Below are positions 1 to 6,822 of a stretch of 23,837 nucleotides of DNA, one piece after another. The stretch spans positions 1 to 23,837 of the forward strand of contig CAWUJT010000023.1 of NCBI GenBank assembly GCA_963922715.1. The letters run 5' to 3'. Position 1 is the stretch's first letter, and each line of letters starts with the position of its first letter. The notes under the pieces are model-generated. The model saw only the letters and a list, made by a program, of their open reading frames with translations. It was not told the origin of the DNA and made no database searches. The translations under genes were made by a program, and so were the position numbers. This DNA comes from CAWUJT01 sp963922715 (GTDB taxonomy: Bacteria > Pseudomonadota > Alphaproteobacteria > Rhodobacterales > Rhodobacteraceae).

Positions 1-914
1 ACCGCGCCAGACCCAAACGTGGGATCGGGATAGTCATCGGTGATGATTGGGATCAACCGACGGTGTTCTTTCGGCCCCACGGGAATTTCGCACAACTGCC
101 CAACGATAGGCGCGTAACGTTCATCGGACGGATGCACCGCAACAGCGCCATCGCCCAGCATCGTCTCGGGCCGGGTGGTGGCGATGGAGATGTAATCCCG
201 CGTTTCGCGCAGCACCTCATTGCCGTTATCATCCTTCTCGACATACTCATAAGTCGCCCCGCCCGCGAGGGGGTATTTGAAATGCCACATATGGCCAGGC
301 ACTTCGATGTTCTCGACCTCAAGATCGGAAATCGCTGTCTCGAAATGCGGGTCCCAATTCACCAGGCGTTTGCCGCGGTAGATCAAGCCGTTCTCGTACA
401 TCTCCACAAACACCTTGATGACCGCATCATGGAAGTTCTGTGGGGTCGGCTCTGGATCGCCCGGGGCGCCGCCCATTGTGAAGGCCTCGCGTGACCAATC
501 GCAAGAACACCCCAACCGCTTGAGCTGCCCAATGATCATACCCCGCGATTTGGATTTTTGCGCCCAGACGCGTTCGAGGAATTTCTCACGGCCCATTTCT
601 TGGCGGGTCATATCGGTGACTTTCGCCATCTCACGTTCTGTCACCATCTGAGTGGCAATACCTGCGTGATCGGTGCCGGGTTGCCAAAGCACATCATAGC
701 CCTGCATCCGTTTCCATCGGATCAGAACATCTTGCAGCGTATTGTTAAACGCGTGCCCGATATGGAGCGATCCGGTCACATTCGGCGGCGGAATCAGGAT
801 CGAAAAGCTGGGCTTTTCACCATCCCAATTTGCGCCCGCTTTAAACGCACCTGTCGCTTCCCAGGCCGCCATAATCAGCGCCTCAGCTTCTTGTGCATTG
901 AATGTCTTGTCCAT
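1..914 (-). CDS. valS: Valine--tRNA ligase, N-terminal part (cut by window edge)
   Basis: This is the first 304 codons of valyl-tRNA synthetase, which charges tRNA-Val in the cytoplasm; the rest lies beyond base 1. The frame is open from the ATG at 914-912 to the left edge. The protein begins MDKTFNAQEAEALIMAAWEA. It carries the class I signature PPPNVTGSLHIGHAFNN with the HIGH motif, then WQPGTDHAGIATQ, and the start of the editing (CP1) domain with TTRPETMLGDGAVAVHP. A GGAG-like ribosome site precedes the ATG. The KMSKS loop and C-terminal coiled coil are outside the window. The identification is secure; completeness cannot be judged from here. Confidence 0.95.
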   Translation of the reverse strand, partial: MDKTFNAQEAEALIMAAWEATGAFKAGANWDGEKPSFSILIPPPNVTGSLHIGHAFNNTLQDVLIRWKRMQGYDVLWQPGTDHAGIATQMVTEREMAKVTDMTRQEMGREKFLERVWAQKSKSRGMIIGQLKRLGCSCDWSREAFTMGGAPGDPEPTPQNFHDAVIKVFVEMYENGLIYRGKRLVNWDPHFETAISDLEVENIEVPGHMWHFKYPLAGGATYEYVEKDDNGNEVLRETRDYISIATTRPETMLGDGAVAVHPSDERYAPIVGQLCEIPVGPKEHRRLIPIITDDYPDPTFGSGA

Positions 915-1026
915 TGCTTGCTCCGCAGTTTTCAGCGCTGCTCGTAGCGGAACGGGGCAGAAGGCTCAAGACATGGAGTATAGCTGGGCTCTTTAGAGAC
1001 CTTTTCATACTCTGTATGTGTTGTAA

Positions 1027-1045
1027 AACCGCCACTTTCGCGGTT
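1027..1045 (-). terminator. Possible second terminator hairpin downstream of glnA
   Basis: A 6-bp stem (AACCGC / GCGGTT) with a 7-base loop is followed on the minus strand by TTTTAC. It lies further downstream of glnA than the larger hairpin and before valS. The stem is short, so this is a tentative back-up terminator. Confidence 0.35.
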
Positions 1046-1077
1046 CATTCAGGTCATGTGTGTCGGATCAAAATCGC

Positions 1078-1101
1078 AAGAGACGCCGTGGGGCGCCTCT
1101 T
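1078..1101 (-). terminator. Terminator-like hairpin after glnA
   Basis: On the minus strand, AGAGGCGCC and GGCGTCTCT pair over 9 bp (one G-U) around a 4-base loop. The hairpin starts about 17 bases past the glnA stop and is followed by a weak T-run (TTGCGATTTT). Position and shape fit a Rho-independent terminator for the glnB-glnA transcript. Confidence 0.6.
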
Positions 1102-1117
1102 TTTCTTTTTCATGCAC

Positions 1118-2524
1118 TCAGCAGGAATAATACATCCCGAACTCCACCGGATGCGGGGTATGTTCATAGGCGTAAATCTCTTCCCACTTGAGTTCCATAT
1201 AGCCCTCAATTTGGTCTTTGGTGAAGACATCTCCGGCCAGCAGGAAGTCCATGTCGGCCTCAAGCTCTTCCATCGCTTCACGCAAAGACGCACAGACGGT
1301 TGGAATGCCGGCCAGTTCTTCGGCAGGGAGGTCGTAAAGGTCTTTGTCCATGGCCTCGCCGGGGTGGATCTTGTTCTGGATGCCATCAAGCCCGGCCATC
1401 AGCAGCGCAGAGAAGCACAAGTAGGGGTTCGCACTGGGATCAGGGAAACGGGCCTCAACACGCTTGGCCTTGGGGCTTTCCGTCCATGGGATGCGCACAC
1501 AGCCCGAGCGGTTGCGGGCGGAATAGGCGCGCAGCACCGGGGCCTCAAAGCCGGGGATCAGGCGCTTGTAGGAGTTCGTAGACGGGTTGGTAAAGGCGTT
1601 CAGAGCTTTCGCATGTTTCAAGAGGCCACCGATGTAGTAGAGTGCCTCATCACTCAGATCGGCATATTTGTCGCCCGCGAAGAGCGGTTTGCCATCTTTC
1701 CATATGGATTGATTGACGTGCATGCCGGTGCCGTTGTCGCCCGCGATCGGCTTGGGCATGAAGGTGGCCGATTTGCCGTAAGCATGGGCCACATTGTGGA
1801 TCACGTATTTGTACTTTTGCAGTTCATCGGCCTGTTTGGTCAGAGGGGCGAAGATCAGACCCAATTCGTGCTGACAAGAGGCCACTTCATGGTGATGCTT
1901 GTCCACCGTCATGCCGATGCGCTTCATGGTCGACAGCATCTCGGAACGCAGGTCCATGGAAGCATCCGTTGGGTTGACAGGAAAATACCCACCCTTGACA
2001 CCAGGACGGTGACCCATGTTGCCCATTTCATATTCCGTGTCAGTGTTCCAAGAGGCATCCTGGGCGTCCACCTCATAAGACACTTTGTTCATAGTGTTCG
2101 AGAAGCGGACATCGTCGAAGAGGAAAAACTCTGCCTCTGGGCCGAAATAAGCGACATCCCCGATGCCGGTGGATTTGAGATAGGCTTCAGCTTTTTCAGC
2201 CGTTGAACGTGGATCTCGGTCATAAGCCTCACCAGTGTCGGGCTCTAGGATCGAGCAGTGCAGACAGAGCGTTTTTTCAGCGTAAAAAGGGTCGAGATAA
2301 GCGCTCTCAGTATCTGGCATGAGTTTCATGTCGGACTGATCGATCGATTTCCAGCCTGCGATGGAGGAACCATCAAACATAAAACCTTCGTCAAGAAAAT
2401 CCGCGTCCACTTGATCAGACATGACTGTCACATGCTGCAGTTTCCCGCGCGGATCTGTGAACCGAATATCAACATAGTCGACCTCTTCTTCCTTGATGAG
2501 GCCTAGTACTTTATCTTTACTCAT
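1118..2524 (-). CDS. glnA: Glutamine synthetase type I
   Basis: This 468-residue enzyme makes glutamine from glutamate, ammonium and ATP in the cytoplasm, the entry step of nitrogen assimilation. The length matches bacterial GSI. Visible landmarks are MFDGSSIAGW near the N-terminus, the FGPEAEFF metal site, the NGTGMHVNQS loop, and NRSGCVRIPW with EARFPDPSANPYL. Tyr397 in DLYDLPAEE is the classical adenylylation site, so activity is probably tuned by GlnE-type adenylylation. The last residues are YYSC, where many relatives end YYSV. It follows glnB after 69 bases in the same direction and is probably co-transcribed with it. A hairpin lies just downstream of the stop. Confidence 0.97.
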   Translation of the reverse strand: MSKDKVLGLIKEEEVDYVDIRFTDPRGKLQHVTVMSDQVDADFLDEGFMFDGSSIAGWKSIDQSDMKLMPDTESAYLDPFYAEKTLCLHCSILEPDTGEAYDRDPRSTAEKAEAYLKSTGIGDVAYFGPEAEFFLFDDVRFSNTMNKVSYEVDAQDASWNTDTEYEMGNMGHRPGVKGGYFPVNPTDASMDLRSEMLSTMKRIGMTVDKHHHEVASCQHELGLIFAPLTKQADELQKYKYVIHNVAHAYGKSATFMPKPIAGDNGTGMHVNQSIWKDGKPLFAGDKYADLSDEALYYIGGLLKHAKALNAFTNPSTNSYKRLIPGFEAPVLRAYSARNRSGCVRIPWTESPKAKRVEARFPDPSANPYLCFSALLMAGLDGIQNKIHPGEAMDKDLYDLPAEELAGIPTVCASLREAMEELEADMDFLLAGDVFTKDQIEGYMELKWEEIYAYEHTPHPVEFGMYYSC

Positions 2525-2593
2525 GTGTTACGTCCTTTTCGATTGGATATGTGTTGAGAATATGCACGAAGTCTTTCACGATCATTCCGTGCC

Positions 2594-2932
2594 TTAAAGT
2601 GCTTCTTCGCCAGTTTCACCGGTGCGGATACGAATGGCTTCTGCGATATCGGAGACGAAAATCTTCCCATCACCGATTTTTTCGGTTTTTGCTGCTGACA
2701 ATATGGCATCGACGGCAGCCTGTGCCATGTCATCACTCAGAACGAGTTCAATTTTTACCTTGGGTAGAAAATCAACAACGTATTCCGCACCCCGATAGAG
2801 TTCCGTATGACCCTTTTGTCTTCCAAAGCCTTTGACTTCTGTCACACTCAACCCCTGAATGCCAATGTCTTGCAAAGCATCTTTAACATCATCAAGTTTG
2901 AAAGGCTTGATTATGGCCTCGATTTTCTTCAT
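2594..2932 (-). CDS. glnB: Nitrogen regulatory protein PII
   Basis: This 112-residue trimeric PII signal protein senses 2-oxoglutarate, ATP/ADP and, through uridylylation, glutamine. It then steers GlnE and NtrB and thus glutamine synthetase. The sequence has MKKIEAIIKPFKLDDVKDAL, the T-loop around GHTELYRGAEYVVDF with the uridylylation target Tyr51, and KIGDGKIFVSDIAEAIRIRTGE at the B/C loops. The ATG at 2932 is preceded by GGAGG about 10 bases upstream. Directly upstream of glnA on the same strand, it fits the common glnB-glnA operon. GlnK is its close paralogue, but the position beside glnA favours glnB. Confidence 0.95.
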   Translation of the reverse strand: MKKIEAIIKPFKLDDVKDALQDIGIQGLSVTEVKGFGRQKGHTELYRGAEYVVDFLPKVKIELVLSDDMAQAAVDAILSAAKTEKIGDGKIFVSDIAEAIRIRTGETGEEAL

Positions 2933-3095
2933 TACTATTGATCCTCCGCATCCCTACTCAGTCGGCACTCATCACGTCCCTAAGACTTGGTCTATATGGG
3001 AGTTGCCAACACCTTCGGATGTGTTAGGATTTTATAAATACTGATTGAAAATTACTCACTTCGCCTATTTTTTAGACAAAATTGAATCGCCTGTT
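2933..3095. other. Divergent intergenic region, glnB / NAD(P)HX repair gene
   Basis: These 163 bases must hold the promoters for glnB (leftward) and the NAD(P)HX repair gene (rightward). I looked for a sigma-54 GG-N10-GC promoter for glnB and saw no good match. A small dyad AACAC-N8-GTGTT lies near 3008-3026. An AT-rich stretch (TATAAATA) sits near 3033-3040 without a well-spaced -35 box. No site is called with confidence. Confidence 0.4.
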
Positions 3096-4805
3096 ATGAA
3101 ACTCCTGACCGCTGCCAAAATGAAGATCATTGAACAAGCTGCGATTTCTAGTGGCGTAGTCACCGGCCTTGAACTCATGGAGCGAGCGGGACAGGGGGTC
3201 GTGAAGAAGATCTTTGAATGGAAGCCAGAGCTTGCGGAAGGTGCGCACCGCGCGGTTGTGATGTGTGGCCCGGGCAACAATGGCGGCGATGGGTATGTGG
3301 TTGCGCGTATCTTGCAAGAGAGGGGTTGGTGGGTAGAGGTCCTTGCCAGTGGCCCGCCGCAAACCGATGACGCCAAAGAAATGGCAAAAAAGTGGGGCGG
3401 GGTGTCCCAGGCACTTGATGTGGATACGTTTGCGCGCCAAGCACATGCTGATCTTTACATCGATGCGATCTTTGGCGCGGGTCTGAGCCGCCCGTCAGAG
3501 GGCGATATACGTCATCTTTTTGCGCATATCGCGTATGGACCGTATTTTGGGTATGTATACCCTAGAATGGTGGCCATTGATGGGCCCACAGGTTTGTGCC
3601 TGGACAGTGGCCGTCCACTCTCTGGAGGGGGATACCCTGATCAATTTGGTGAGCCGTCAGAAGCGAACAGGGCAGCGCTGACAGTGACATTTCAGCGCCC
3701 TAAAATTGGCCATTTGATTGGTGAAGGTCCTATTCATTGTGGTGATCTCAAGGTCGTTGACATCGGTCTCGACAAATGGATGAAAGCGAACCTTCCAGAA
3801 GGTAACCCAGAGTCTTACAGGAACTCAAGAGACGTACCGAACACGTGGGTCTATAGTCAAAACACATTTGGTCTGCCGCCGTTTAATGAGGATGACCCTG
3901 AGTGTTGGCGGCCACCGCATGTAGGTAAGCGGCCGATGTACAAAAACTTTAACAGTGTCTGTCCCACTCACAAATATGCTTGGGGTCACACCGTTGTGTT
4001 TTCGGGCGGTGTTGGACGCAGCGGTGCCGCAAGGCTAGCCGCGCGCGCGGCACTTCGGGAGGGTGCCGGCCTCGTAACCGTAGCGGCCCCTCAGGACGCC
4101 ATGCCAGAATGTGCGGCGCACCTGACCGCAGTCATGTTGCGGGCGGTTAATACACCACAGGAGGTCGCAAAGCTGTTAAAAGACCAGCGCATCACGTCCG
4201 TGTGCATCGGCCCTGGGCTTGGCTTGGATCAAGCGGCAGAGGATCGTCTCAAGGCAGTGCTCGAATGCTGTCACCCACTCTCTTCACAGCACAAAAATGG
4301 CCGCCCCCTGGTGCTCGATGCCGATGCGATCTCGCTGATTGCCGTTTCAGAGGATTTGCGCGCGCTTTTACACCAGAACTGTGTGCTCACGCCTCATATG
4401 GGAGAGTTTAAACGTCTTTGTCCAGATCTCGCAGAACGGCTGGTTTATCAGAAGGGTGGCTTGGCTGGACCTGCCTTCTCAAAGGTGGATGCGGCGCGCG
4501 AAGCCGCACAACGTTTGGGGGCTGTGATCCTTCTGAAAGGATCTGACACAGTGATCGCATCGCCAGTTCGCGATACGTTTGTGCATTCCGCCGCCTACGG
4601 CCGTGAAGCGCCATGGCTGGCAACGGCAGGGTCGGGCGATGTGCTTGCAGGTTTTATTGCCGGGAGGATGGCACGTCATGGGTCTCCAGAAATAGCAGCC
4701 ATCGTAGCCACGTGGCTTCATGTCGAATGCGCACGGGCCTTTGGGCCGGGGCTTATTGCCGAGGATTTGCCGGAGATGGTGCCGAAAGTTTTATCGACCC
4801 TTTAG
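3096..4805 (+). CDS. nnr: Bifunctional NAD(P)H-hydrate epimerase / ADP-dependent dehydratase
   Basis: This fused enzyme repairs damaged NAD(P)HX. The N-terminal YjeF_N epimerase domain (residues about 1-225) has LTAAKMKIIEQAAI, the GPGNNGGDGYVVAR loop from residue 58, and YIDAIFGAGL. The C-terminal ribokinase-like dehydratase domain (from about 292) has HKYAWGHTVVFSGG, CIGPGLG, TPHMGEF at about 432, LKGSDTV, and TAGSGDVLAGF at about 510. I prefer the ATG at 3096 (569 residues, MKLLTAAK) over an upstream in-frame TTG at 3045, because the family begins near this point. The linker between domains is long, about 66 residues and rich in Asn, Pro and aromatic residues. Its stop overlaps the stop of the convergent Hint gene. 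Confidence 0.93.
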   Translation: MKLLTAAKMKIIEQAAISSGVVTGLELMERAGQGVVKKIFEWKPELAEGAHRAVVMCGPGNNGGDGYVVARILQERGWWVEVLASGPPQTDDAKEMAKKWGGVSQALDVDTFARQAHADLYIDAIFGAGLSRPSEGDIRHLFAHIAYGPYFGYVYPRMVAIDGPTGLCLDSGRPLSGGGYPDQFGEPSEANRAALTVTFQRPKIGHLIGEGPIHCGDLKVVDIGLDKWMKANLPEGNPESYRNSRDVPNTWVYSQNTFGLPPFNEDDPECWRPPHVGKRPMYKNFNSVCPTHKYAWGHTVVFSGGVGRSGAARLAARAALREGAGLVTVAAPQDAMPECAAHLTAVMLRAVNTPQEVAKLLKDQRITSVCIGPGLGLDQAAEDRLKAVLECCHPLSSQHKNGRPLVLDADAISLIAVSEDLRALLHQNCVLTPHMGEFKRLCPDLAERLVYQKGGLAGPAFSKVDAAREAAQRLGAVILLKGSDTVIASPVRDTFVHSAAYGREAPWLATAGSGDVLAGFIAGRMARHGSPEIAAIVATWLHVECARAFGPGLIAEDLPEMVPKVLSTL

Positions 4806-5308
4806 GCCGCAACGCGTTTGCTGCTGTCCATTTCTGCCATTTGACCGCCAAAGGCCAGACCATTGGCAAAAAAGACACAAGGACGGTCAAACTTGAGATC
4901 ATACAGCGTTGCAGGTCTGGGCGGCATTTCGCGGATGTATGTACCGTCAGCCAATCGCCATACTGGTGTCAGGGCGGTTTCACTACCAAACAAAGCCTGC
5001 GCACGCCAATCTCGAATCTCAAGCAATTGCCCAGGTGCCACATAGGTGTTGCGCATGGGACGATTCGATCCCAAACAATCGGGCCGTAATTTGTAGAGGT
5101 TGATCGCCTCTTTCTGTCGCACGGTGATCGCACTTAAAACTGATTTTTGACCATTCTTTGTGATGATAATGTCGCCAACACACAGCATTTCCACACGAAG
5201 CATGCCACTATCCGTTAAGACATATGTGCCTTCGCATAGGCCGTATTCATAAATTTTCGTGGCATTTTTTATGAGTTCAGCAGCATTTTTTCTCAATGGG
5301 ATCGACAC
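4802..5308 (-). CDS. Stand-alone Hint-domain (hedgehog/intein-type) protein
   Basis: This 168-residue protein resembles the Hint_2 domain seen in many Roseobacter proteins. It has an intein block-A-like start at Cys25 (CEGTYVLTDSGMLRVEML) followed by CVGDIIITKNGQ. A later Hint-like stretch reads RNTYVAPGQLLEIRD, and a C-terminal part YDLKFDRPCVFFANGLAFGG resembles the usual YNLEFDRHHVIYANGL. No secretion signal, calcium-binding repeats or second domain are visible, although Hint_2 modules often sit at the end of large exported proteins. The start is GTG, with AAGGAA eight bases upstream. Its stop overlaps the convergent upstream gene by 4 bases. Whether it self-cleaves, and its role, are unknown. 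Confidence 0.7.
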   Translation of the reverse strand: MSIPLRKNAAELIKNATKIYEYGLCEGTYVLTDSGMLRVEMLCVGDIIITKNGQKSVLSAITVRQKEAINLYKLRPDCLGSNRPMRNTYVAPGQLLEIRDWRAQALFGSETALTPVWRLADGTYIREMPPRPATLYDLKFDRPCVFFANGLAFGGQMAEMDSSKRVAA

Positions 5309-5468
5309 AATATAAATTCCTTGATTGCATATATCTTGCAGTCAGCGTAGATACCAACAGTGTCAAGAACAGGGCGATCATGCGGCATCAGTAAGTTTAA
5401 AAGTTGAAATGCTGAAGTAAAAATAGTGAATGACTATCTCATAAGACTTGTTCTATGACAGAAAAGTT

Positions 5469-5553
5469 GCGGGTGTGGCGAAATTGGTAGACGCACCAGA
5501 TTTAGGTTCTGGCGGAGCAATCCGTGGGGGTTCAAGTCCCTCCACCCGCACCA
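5469..5553 (+). tRNA. tRNA-Leu (anticodon UAG)
   Basis: This is an 85-base cloverleaf with encoded CCA. The acceptor stem GCGGGTG (5469-5475) pairs with CACCCGC (5543-5549). The anticodon stem CCAGA/TCTGG encloses the loop TTTAGGT with anticodon TAG at 5503-5505. A long variable arm (about 5513-5526) and the T-arm GTTCAAGTCCC fit a class II leucine tRNA. It reads CUA and probably other CUN codons. Decayed mobile DNA begins about 230 bases downstream, but I saw no second copy of its 3' end as an attachment site. Confidence 0.97.
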
Positions 5554-5781
5554 AAAAACTTTATTGTATTTTTCATCATCGCCATAGTAGCGGCCCCTGA
5601 TGGAGTGAATAGCATTGATGAGGCATAAATGGTTTTGCCTTACTCTATGCTCGAAGACCTGCGATTGTGCGAGCCGCTCTTTTCGTCATGTTATATAGCA
5701 AATTTCCACTACTACGTACTCACCATACAGCCTAAAATCCAAAATGGCGCTATTCTCGAGCCAAAGTAGGTGGCAAATGAC
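5554..5781. other. Non-coding stretch between tRNA-Leu and IS remnants
   Basis: I see no gene, RNA or clear terminator here. The bases just after the tRNA are A/T-rich (ACTTTATTGTATTTTT) and could end transcription weakly. The rest has stops in all frames and no recognisable protein fragment. Confidence 0.5.
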
Positions 5782-6020
5782 TGACCTGCCCCCTGAGGCT
5801 TCCTCATTCATAACGAGAGTCTGCGGGTCTTGTTTTCATATTCGTCGTCGTCAGTTTGGACAAGCGCGCCAGGCGCGGAGTCCTCAAATTGCTCAAGCGT
5901 CCGGCGTGCTTCTGCGGGTGTCTGGCTTCTCAGAGATGAGTGCGGCCTGACATTGTTGTAGTCTTAGCGCCAGAGCGCAAGCTTGCGCCTTGCATCGTCC
6001 AGGCTCTCGATGAAGACGTT
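5782..6020 (-). pseudogene. IS3-family transposase (OrfB) C-terminal fragment with right terminal repeat
   Basis: Read leftward from 6020 to 5808, 71 codons give NVFIESLDDARRKLALWR, an in-frame TAA, then DYNNVRPHSSLRSQTPAEAR and an acidic tail ending KTRRLSL. This is the end of the DDE integrase core of IS3-family OrfB. The expected residues between FIES and SLDDA are missing, so there is an internal deletion as well as the stop. Just past the end lies TGACCTGCCCCCTGAGG (5782-5798), which looks like the element's terminal inverted repeat. It is clearly dead. The orfA fragment at 6544-6674 is on the same strand and may be the other end of the same element. Confidence 0.8.
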
Positions 6021-6027
6021 CTAATAC

Positions 6028-6180
6028 TCAAATGAGTGATCGCGCTTCGCTGTTCCGCTTCACAAAGCTCTTGACGTAATTCACAAACGAGCCGCTTGGG
6101 TTATTCAGAACTGATTTTTGCCGCTCAGCATATCTCGCCACTCCCGCTCAGGGAAGTAGATATCATAGCCCGCTCGAGAC
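6028..6180 (-). pseudogene. Possible plasmid replication-initiator C-terminal remnant
   Basis: Leftward from about 6180 the frame reads SRAGYDIYFPEREWRDMLSG, then KNQF and a stop. A one-base shift continues as NNPSGSFVNYVKSFVKRNSE and ends at a TGA (6030-6028). A GYD(I/V)Y..E..WR stretch followed by NP...F..FVK resembles the C-terminus of alphaproteobacterial plasmid replication initiator (RepA-like) proteins as I remember them. The piece is only about 50 residues, frameshifted and squeezed between IS fragments, so the identification is weak. Confidence 0.3.
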
Positions 6181-6183
6181 TGA

Positions 6184-6543
6184 TCACCGTCAGGTGAAAT
6201 ACATGAACACTGTCTCGAGGCGGATCACGGCAAGCTGAAGCGCCTGATCAAACCAGCGACTGGCTTCAAGATGATGAAAACCGCTTATGCAACAATCAAG
6301 GGCTTCGAGGTCATGCGCGCGCTGACAAAAGAAACAAGCCAAGGCTTTCCAGCTCCAAGATGGGATCAGGGGCAAAGTCCGTCTTGTAGAAAGGGCTTTC
6401 GGCATCGGACCTCAAATGATCAACGAACTAATGACGCTTCACGGCAAAGAACTAGAGAAGATCGCTATCGAACAGGAGTTCTGATAAATCCATAAACCAA
6501 AATGGCCAGCCAAATGCCCCCAACAAATTTTTGCAACAGCGCC
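6184..6543 (+). pseudogene. IS6-family transposase C-terminal fragment with right terminal repeat
   Basis: The plus strand encodes the end of an IS6/IS26-type transposase in three pieces: HRQVKYMNTV, then, after a one-base loss near 6213, LEADHGKLKRLIKPATGF and AYATIKGFEVMRALTK. After a second shift near 6328 it reads KQAKAFQLQDGIRGKVRLVE and RAFGIGPQMINELMTLHGKE, ending at TGA 6482-6484. TTTGCAACAGCGCC at 6530-6543 matches the IS6 right terminal repeat (usually TTTGCAACAGTGCC) with one change. The left half, including the catalytic start and left repeat, is missing. Sequence resuming IS3 orfA begins right after the repeat, so this element probably inserted into the IS3 copy. Confidence 0.8.
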
Positions 6544-6674
6544 CTCACAACATCAAGCCCATCATGCAAATGAACGTTACGCAGGAAAACGATCCCCCAG
6601 ATCGTTTTCTAATCTGCTTCACTCTCGCGTAATATCTTCAGCGCACCCTCATCTGAATATCGTTTCCGTGCCAT
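6544..6674 (-). pseudogene. IS3-family orfA N-terminal fragment
   Basis: From an ATG at 6674 the minus strand reads MARKRYSDEGALKILRESEA, then an in-frame TAG at 6611-6609. The same frame later gives VHLHDGLDVV, ending at the IS6 terminal repeat. IS3-family OrfA proteins often begin MARKRYSDE...LKLLREIE followed by a DVVxACR helix, so this is the broken start of one. A palindromic insert separates the two matching parts. AGGGAG, which could have been its ribosome site, lies upstream (minus strand) near 6691. The left terminal repeat is not clear; TTGGCCCCGTAAAACTG near 6714-6730 is a possible eroded version. Confidence 0.65.
6585..6609. repeat. Perfect 10-bp palindrome with 5-base loop
   Basis: GAAAACGATC (6585-6594) and GATCGTTTTC (6600-6609) are exact reverse complements around the loop CCCCA. 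GCAG/CTGC extends the arms outside a 4-base bulge. It splits the IS3 orfA remnant where the protein should be continuous, so it looks like an inserted REP-like or miniature palindromic unit rather than a native part of orfA. No other copy was noticed in this window. Confidence 0.6.
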
Positions 6675-6822
6675 ATCTCAAAACTCCCTTAGTCAACAAA
6701 TTATGGCACAGTTTTACGGGGCCAAGACAATCGCGGATCAAATCACCTTCGAAGGCTATACACCCGCTTGACCGCAATCGTGGAAGCCCCATCTCAAAGA
6801 TAGTATTGAGCGGCGCGTGAAT
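6675..6822. other. Intergenic stretch upstream of the FemAB-like gene
   Basis: This holds the probable decayed left end of the IS3 element and the upstream region of the gene at 6823. I see no clear promoter and only weak ribosome-site sequence. Confidence 0.35.

Noticed and set aside
902..2206. A 434-codon open frame on the plus strand
   Set aside because: It runs antisense to glnA and the valS-glnA gap; the minus-strand glutamine synthetase is unambiguous, so this is a shadow.
2933..3095. Sigma-54 promoter for glnB
   Set aside because: A TGGCA-like word is present on the minus strand near 3003-3008, but the spacing to a GC-containing -12 box is wrong.
5744..5950. A 68-codon plus-strand open frame
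   Set aside because: The opposite strand encodes the IS3-family transposase tail and terminal repeat, which explains this stretch.
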